A DNA stretch of 64,000 nt, taken from the NCBI RefSeq assembly GCF_015158295.1, contig NZ_JACDXV010000004.1, positions 124,001 through 188,000 on the forward strand. Direction: 5' to 3'. Positions within the stretch are counted from its first letter, which is position 1; the number at the start of each line of letters is the position of its first letter. The position numbers were made by a program, and so were the translations under genes. Under the pieces are notes generated by a model. It was not told where the DNA came from, did not search any database, and saw only the letters and a program-made list of their open reading frames with translations. Below are positions 60,136-64,000 of the stretch, piece by piece. Source of the stretch: Devosia faecipullorum. Lineage in GTDB: Bacteria; Pseudomonadota; Alphaproteobacteria; Rhizobiales; Devosiaceae.

Positions 60136-60158
60136 GCCCCGCCGCCGCGGGGCTTTTT
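60136..60158 (+). terminator. Rho-independent terminator of the DUF2336 gene
   Basis: Perfect 7-bp stem GCCCCGC / GCGGGGC with loop CGCC (60136-60153), immediately followed by TTTTT. It lies 19 bp after the DUF2336 stop. The clearest intrinsic terminator in the window. Confidence 0.9.
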
Positions 60159-60499
60159 CATGGCTTGTCCCGCGTCACCTCGATGCCCGGATCCTCGCCG
60201 CGCATGTCGAGACTTAGCACCCAGAGGTCCGGGTCGAAATCCACTTCCCGCTCGATCCGCTCACGGATTTTCGCCGGCTCGGCGTGGTTGAAGCGGCGCT
60301 GGAATACGAGGCCCGCCCCCTCATCGCGACTGAGCATCGGGGCCGGCGTATAAAGCGAATTGGTGCCGTCGAGGTGATCGACCGCAATGAAGATCTGACC
60401 GGCGATCGGGTCGCCGCGACGAGCGACGACGCACATATTGCCCAGATCATTGTGACGCCGCACGAAGGCCATGCACCAGATGTCGCTGCGCAGGCTCAC
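60158..60499 (-). CDS. DUF1491-family protein
   Basis: A 113-residue protein matching DUF1491: CMAFVRRHNDLGNMCVVARR, GDPIAGQIFIAVDHLDGTNS and RERIEREVDFDPDLWVLSLD. No function is known. The start is a GTG (60499) directly abutting the stop of the peptidoglycan-binding gene upstream (TAG then GTG), so translation is probably coupled. Last gene of the three-gene minus-strand operon. Confidence 0.87.
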   Translation of the reverse strand: MSLRSDIWCMAFVRRHNDLGNMCVVARRGDPIAGQIFIAVDHLDGTNSLYTPAPMLSRDEGAGLVFQRRFNHAEPAKIRERIEREVDFDPDLWVLSLDMRGEDPGIEVTRDKP

Positions 60500-61660
60500 C
60501 TAGATGATCGCGCCCGCCTTGACGAGCAGCTCCACCAGGTCCGGCTGCACCTGACCTGTCATCTTGTAGCGATGGAAGCTCTCGAATTCGCGGATCGCCC
60601 TGGCGGTTTCCGGGCCGGGCTTGCCATCGACCTGCGACTGGAAGAAGCCGAGACTGGCGAGGCCCCGCTGAATCTGCGTAACCAATTCGGTGTCATTGGC
60701 TGGGGGCGTGCGGGCAATAGCGGTGGTCACCAATGGCTGCGGCGCGGGTCCGGTCGTGGCAGCGGCCTGCGCTACCGGGGCCGGCATGGCCTGCGTCGCG
60801 GCGACATTAACCGTGGGAAGTGGTGGATTGGCCATGGCCTGAGGCGGCGTGCGCGACGTGTCAACGGCGGCGATAATCGAATCGATGGTATTTGCCGCCG
60901 TTTGCGCCACGTCGTCAAAGACCTGCTCGGCAGGCGACAATTCGGGCAAACGCGCCACGGCCGGATTCTGCTGCGGCAAAGTCGTGGCTGCGGGGGCGGG
61001 CTGTGGCGTCGGCACCAATGCGGCCTGGGGCTGAACCGGAGCCGGAGCCGGCGTTGAGGCTGGCCGCAATATCCGTCCCGAGGGATCGGAGGCCAGAATC
61101 GCTTCCATGACTGCATCATCCGTGCTGCCGGTCAGCTTCATACCGTTACGCTGCTCGAAGGCCCGGATCGCGTCGGCGGTCTTGGGGCCGTAATAGCCAT
61201 CGATGGTGCCGGAAAAGAGATTGAGCTCGAACAGCTTTTTCTGCACCGCGAACATCCGGGCATTGCCCACCGGCGCATCGGGCACGATTGCCGCGCTGGT
61301 TACGCTGCCCGTGGTTTCGGCCGCTAAGGGCGCGGTCGCTTGCGGTGCGGCGATGGCAGGCAGGCTCGGTGCCGGCCGGTCGAGCGCGGGCGTCGGCAGG
61401 GCCGCGATGTGTTCGCGCGCCGGAGCAAAGAACGGCGATGGATGCTCGGCGGTTTGGAAATAAAGCGCATTGCTGCCCGCCAGCGCAGTCAGCGTCACCA
61501 TGACCAGAAGCCCGGTGGAGGCGAGTGGCGCCCGCATATAGCGCTCCAGCGTCCATTGCCCCGCGCGAGCGAGGGAGCCAAGCAGGGCGCCGCTGGCCAT
61601 GATCAGCGGCTGGGAAAGGGTCGCGGCGTTCATTGCGCTTTTCTTTTTTCGTTTTGCCAT
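60500..61660 (-). CDS. Membrane-anchored protein with two peptidoglycan-binding domains
   Basis: A 386-residue protein. A basic start (MAKRKKKS) and one helix (ASTGLLVMVTLTALAGSNAL, about 45-65) leave a periplasmic part with two PG_binding_1 domains: LFELNLFSGTIDGYYGPKTA (about 150-200) and GLASLGFFQSQVDGKPGPET (about 325-385). A Pro/Ala-rich linker joins them, spanning the periplasm. It probably tethers the inner membrane to the cell wall. The frame overlaps the end of the kinase gene by 31 bp; an ATG at 61633 (MNAATLSQ) would instead give a 4-bp ATGA overlap and cannot be excluded as the start. Confidence 0.85.
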   Translation of the reverse strand: MAKRKKKSAMNAATLSQPLIMASGALLGSLARAGQWTLERYMRAPLASTGLLVMVTLTALAGSNALYFQTAEHPSPFFAPAREHIAALPTPALDRPAPSLPAIAAPQATAPLAAETTGSVTSAAIVPDAPVGNARMFAVQKKLFELNLFSGTIDGYYGPKTADAIRAFEQRNGMKLTGSTDDAVMEAILASDPSGRILRPASTPAPAPVQPQAALVPTPQPAPAATTLPQQNPAVARLPELSPAEQVFDDVAQTAANTIDSIIAAVDTSRTPPQAMANPPLPTVNVAATQAMPAPVAQAAATTGPAPQPLVTTAIARTPPANDTELVTQIQRGLASLGFFQSQVDGKPGPETARAIREFESFHRYKMTGQVQPDLVELLVKAGAII

Positions 61661-63444
61661 GAAGGGATAGTGTTGGCCAGCGGCTCTCGATGCAGATGGA
61701 CGATGTCGGCAGTTTCGCCGGGTTTGGTTTCCGGACCGTTTATAGGCAGCAGAACCGTGATGGTTGTCCCCGCTCCAATTTCGGACATGGCCCGCAGCGT
61801 GCCGCCATGCAGTTCCACCAAGCCCTTGACGATAGACAGGCCCAGTCCGGTGCCTTCATATTTCCGGCTGAGCCCTTCCTGAACCTGGAAGAAAGGCTCC
61901 CCGATTCGGGCCAGTGCCGCCGGGGCCATGCCGATACCCCGGTCGCGGACCGAGAAATTGACCGATTGCCCCTGCCGCTTGACCGCAATGCTCACCAGGC
62001 CACCCTCGTGGCTGAACTTGATGGCGTTGGACAAAAGATTGATCAGGATCTGCCGGCACAAGCGCTCATCGGCGGTCAGCAAGGGCAGGTCCGCTTCCAC
62101 TTCAGGCGCGAGTTGCACCTTCCGGTCGGCAGCCATGGTCTCAACCATGGAGAGGCAGGACGGCACGATACCACCCGGGTCCATCGGCGCGGCCTGAATC
62201 TCGAACTTGCCCGCCTCGATGCGCGACATGTCGAGCAGCATGCTGACCACTTCGAGCAGATGCCGGCCGCTCTGATGAATGAGACCTGCATATTCCTTGT
62301 GCGTCGTCGACAGCTCGCCGCCAATGCCGCTGGTCATCATTTCCGAGAAGCCGACAACGGCATTGAGCGGGGTACGCAATTCATGGCCGATCGTGGCCAG
62401 GAAACGCGACTTGGCCAGCGAGGCGTCCTCGGCGGCGCGCCGCGCTTCCGCCATGGCCGCTTCAGCATCCTTGCGGCTGGTAATGTCGCGCAACAGGGCA
62501 ATCACTTCATTGCGTCCACCGCGTCCGGCATCCTCGAGAATGGGCGAAAGTTGCATTTCGACCCAAACGAAGCGCGGCACATTGCTGGCTGCATGCGGAT
62601 CGTCGCGACGGAGGCGCAACTCGATGGTCCGACTGCGCCCGCCCTGATTGGCATCGGCAAAGGCGGTGAGGAAAGCAGGCCGGTCCAGCACATGCAGCCG
62701 ATTGCCGAGATTATCGCCGGAAAGCTGGTAGCGCGGGCAGCCGAACAAGGCTTCCGACGACGGCGAGGCCAGCAGGATCGTGCCATCGCTGCCAAAGCGC
62801 AGCACCGCATCCTGCACATGATCGATCAGGTGCCGATATGCGCTGATCTGCGCCTTGTCATGCACTTCATAGCCCCCGCTGATACGGTGGGCGCTATGGG
62901 CCACGACCGCGAAGGCGGCGAGAAATCCAAAGGTTGAAGCCATCGGCATCTGGCTATCGCCCAGCGGCACGGCGCCAATTCCCGCAATGCTGGCTGTCGC
63001 CCCCATCAATATCAGCAGTGCCAAAGCGCACCAGCTTGCACGCCTATGGTCGGGGCGGGTTGTCAATGCAGCAAGGACGGGACCCATCAGCGCCATGCCC
63101 AAGCCGGCATCGCCGACTCGCGGATCGGCCATGGTCAGCACCAGCCCCGTCGCCATGAGAGTGGCGACCTGGATGGCGCTGGCACTATCGAAATGGGCGC
63201 TCTGATGGCTTGAAAGGCTGATCATGCCACCGGCCAGCAAGATGCTGGCGATCATGAAAGGCAGCGCCGCGCCGCCCATGAGCAGATACATGGCGGGCAG
63301 CATGGCCAGCGCCGCGATCCCGATCAGCAGGCGTGCATTATTGGCGATGGTCTTGCGGCGCAGCATTTCGGGGCGGTTGTCGATCCCGACCGGGACCACG
63401 CCTTCCGCCTTGCTGGTTCCGAACACCTTGAGGCTAACCATCAA
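61630..63444 (-). CDS. PAS-domain sensor histidine kinase
   Basis: A 604-residue membrane kinase. Residues 35-195 hold about six hydrophobic helices; a PAS domain follows (about 215-330, DAVLRFGSDGTILLASPSSE), then the phosphoacceptor site TIGHELRTPLNAVVGFSEMM and an ATPase domain with LLSNAIKFS, DRGIGMAPA and GTGLGLSIV. All boxes look intact. The H box TIGHELRTPLNAVVGF resembles PleC/PdhS-type cell-cycle kinases; that assignment is tentative. It overlaps the peptidoglycan-binding gene by at least 4 bp, so sensing and wall tethering are co-expressed. Confidence 0.88.
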   Translation of the reverse strand: MMVSLKVFGTSKAEGVVPVGIDNRPEMLRRKTIANNARLLIGIAALAMLPAMYLLMGGAALPFMIASILLAGGMISLSSHQSAHFDSASAIQVATLMATGLVLTMADPRVGDAGLGMALMGPVLAALTTRPDHRRASWCALALLILMGATASIAGIGAVPLGDSQMPMASTFGFLAAFAVVAHSAHRISGGYEVHDKAQISAYRHLIDHVQDAVLRFGSDGTILLASPSSEALFGCPRYQLSGDNLGNRLHVLDRPAFLTAFADANQGGRSRTIELRLRRDDPHAASNVPRFVWVEMQLSPILEDAGRGGRNEVIALLRDITSRKDAEAAMAEARRAAEDASLAKSRFLATIGHELRTPLNAVVGFSEMMTSGIGGELSTTHKEYAGLIHQSGRHLLEVVSMLLDMSRIEAGKFEIQAAPMDPGGIVPSCLSMVETMAADRKVQLAPEVEADLPLLTADERLCRQILINLLSNAIKFSHEGGLVSIAVKRQGQSVNFSVRDRGIGMAPAALARIGEPFFQVQEGLSRKYEGTGLGLSIVKGLVELHGGTLRAMSEIGAGTTITVLLPINGPETKPGETADIVHLHREPLANTIPSWQNEKRKAQ

Positions 63445-63512
63445 CTCAACTCACTAAACCGACGCCATTGCCGGAGCCACTGCTCCGATTCGCCCCGTTT
63501 CCGGGCCGGGTG

Positions 63513-63695
63513 CCCGCTTTCATGCGGGTCATAGGCGTCAGCCTCGCGCGCCAACATCTAAGACAGGCTTAAATGCCCGGCCCTGAGCGGGCTTGCCGGG
63601 GCGCTTTCGAAAGTTAGCGTAAACAAGGGGTTGCAATGGTGAGCGGCAATGGCGGCATTTATCTCAAATTTTATCGAAACGCCCCAGCAGCGTTT
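63513..63695. other. Divergent intergenic region with two small hairpins
   Basis: The 313-bp gap 63445-63757 separates divergent genes and must hold both promoters; no -10/-35 pair is clear. Seen are a 5-bp hairpin CCCGC / GCGGG (63513-63528) and a 6-bp inverted repeat AAACGC / GCGTTT (63677-63695) 63 bp before the next gene. No RNA gene was recognised. Confidence 0.4.
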
Positions 63696-63757
63696 AAGGC
63701 GCGGCGCCTAGTCTCGGCTGCAGCAAGGCGGAAGCAAACCGCCAAATTGGATGAACG

Positions 63758-64000
63758 ATGTTTCTTCTGCGCTCCGCATTCTGGCTCACGATAGCTTTTC
63801 TGGTCATCCGGCCGGGACTGGACGTCGATCTGGGCGCCTCGGCCACGGCCCTGTCGAATCAGGCGATGGCCCAGGGCAGCCAGTTCATCGCTGAACAGAT
63901 CGAAGCCATCGAATGTGACAATTTTACCTGCATTGGCGGCAAGGCCATGGCCAGCGCCGCTCTCCAGACTAACCTGCTGGCCGCCGATCCCATGCACAGG
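63758..64000 (+). CDS. Secreted or anchored protein, DUF5330-like (3' partial)
   Basis: The frame starts at ATG 63758 and runs open to the right edge (81 codons). MFLLRSAFWLTIAFLVIRPG is a signal or anchor helix; then FIAEQIEAIECDNFTCIGGK has a Cys pair. The pattern resembles DUF5330 proteins of Rhizobiales as recalled, with moderate certainty. The C-terminus is outside the window. Confidence 0.6.
   Translation, partial: MFLLRSAFWLTIAFLVIRPGLDVDLGASATALSNQAMAQGSQFIAEQIEAIECDNFTCIGGKAMASAALQTNLLAADPMHR

Overview
The window looks like chromosomal DNA of a GC-rich alphaproteobacterium of the order Hyphomicrobiales (Rhizobiales), most plausibly Devosiaceae. The support is the ccmIEFH-degP-two-component-glnE block, a FeuP/FeuQ-like two-component system behind a PepSY protein, several small families typical of the order (DUF1491, DUF2336, DUF1214/DUF1254) and a complete gene transfer agent (GTA) cluster. 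Genus is an inference. No rRNA, tRNA, CRISPR array, insertion sequence, integrase or plasmid gene was seen.

Layout. 1-11.4 kb: end of a type II NADH dehydrogenase, an EamA permease, a GH2 beta-mannosidase with a LacI-type palindrome in front of it, a membrane protein with a degenerate GGDEF and an intact EAL domain, and two consecutive ABC exporter half-transporters. 11.4-12.1 kb is non-coding and holds three copies of a palindromic repeat. 12-16.2 kb: aminopeptidase N and a sensor kinase. 16.2-26.9 kb, minus strand: ccmI-ccmE-ccmF-ccmH (cytochrome c maturation; the reading frames overlap by 4 bp at each junction), degP, an OmpR-type regulator with its kinase, and glnE. 27-30.1 kb, plus strand: an overlapping gene pair that resembles a heavily reduced SoxB/SoxA (sarcosine oxidase) flavoprotein. 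30.1-34.3 kb, minus strand: an unknown protein, a lipoprotein, and a PepSY / FeuP / FeuQ unit.

34.4-49.3 kb, minus strand: an RcGTA-like cluster in canonical order. It runs small terminase, large terminase, portal, a small membrane protein, an unlisted 43-codon gene, prohead protease, capsid, head-tail adaptor, stopper, tail terminator, tail tube, gp10, tail chaperone, short tape measure, DUF2460, DUF2163, NlpC/P60 and the megatron tail-tip protein. It ends in a GH108 endolysin fused in frame to a holin-like membrane segment that has its own Shine-Dalgarno sequence and ATG. Genes are coupled by 4-bp overlaps except at five junctions, and each of those five holds a palindromic or hairpin element.

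49.4-64 kb: DUF2165 protein, YegD-like Hsp70, a degenerate GGDEF protein, a YcgN-type cysteine cluster protein, a class A penicillin-binding protein with a DUF1214/DUF1254 pair, a NUDIX hydrolase behind a threefold repeated motif, ChrA, a small basic protein with a lipoprotein, DUF2336, and a PAS histidine kinase / peptidoglycan-binding protein / DUF1491 operon. A partial secreted protein runs off the right edge.

The two most interesting items are the GTA cluster with its embedded lysis gene and intergenic palindromes, and the reduced SoxBA-like pair, which has lost the [2Fe-2S] cysteines and the folate-binding domain.
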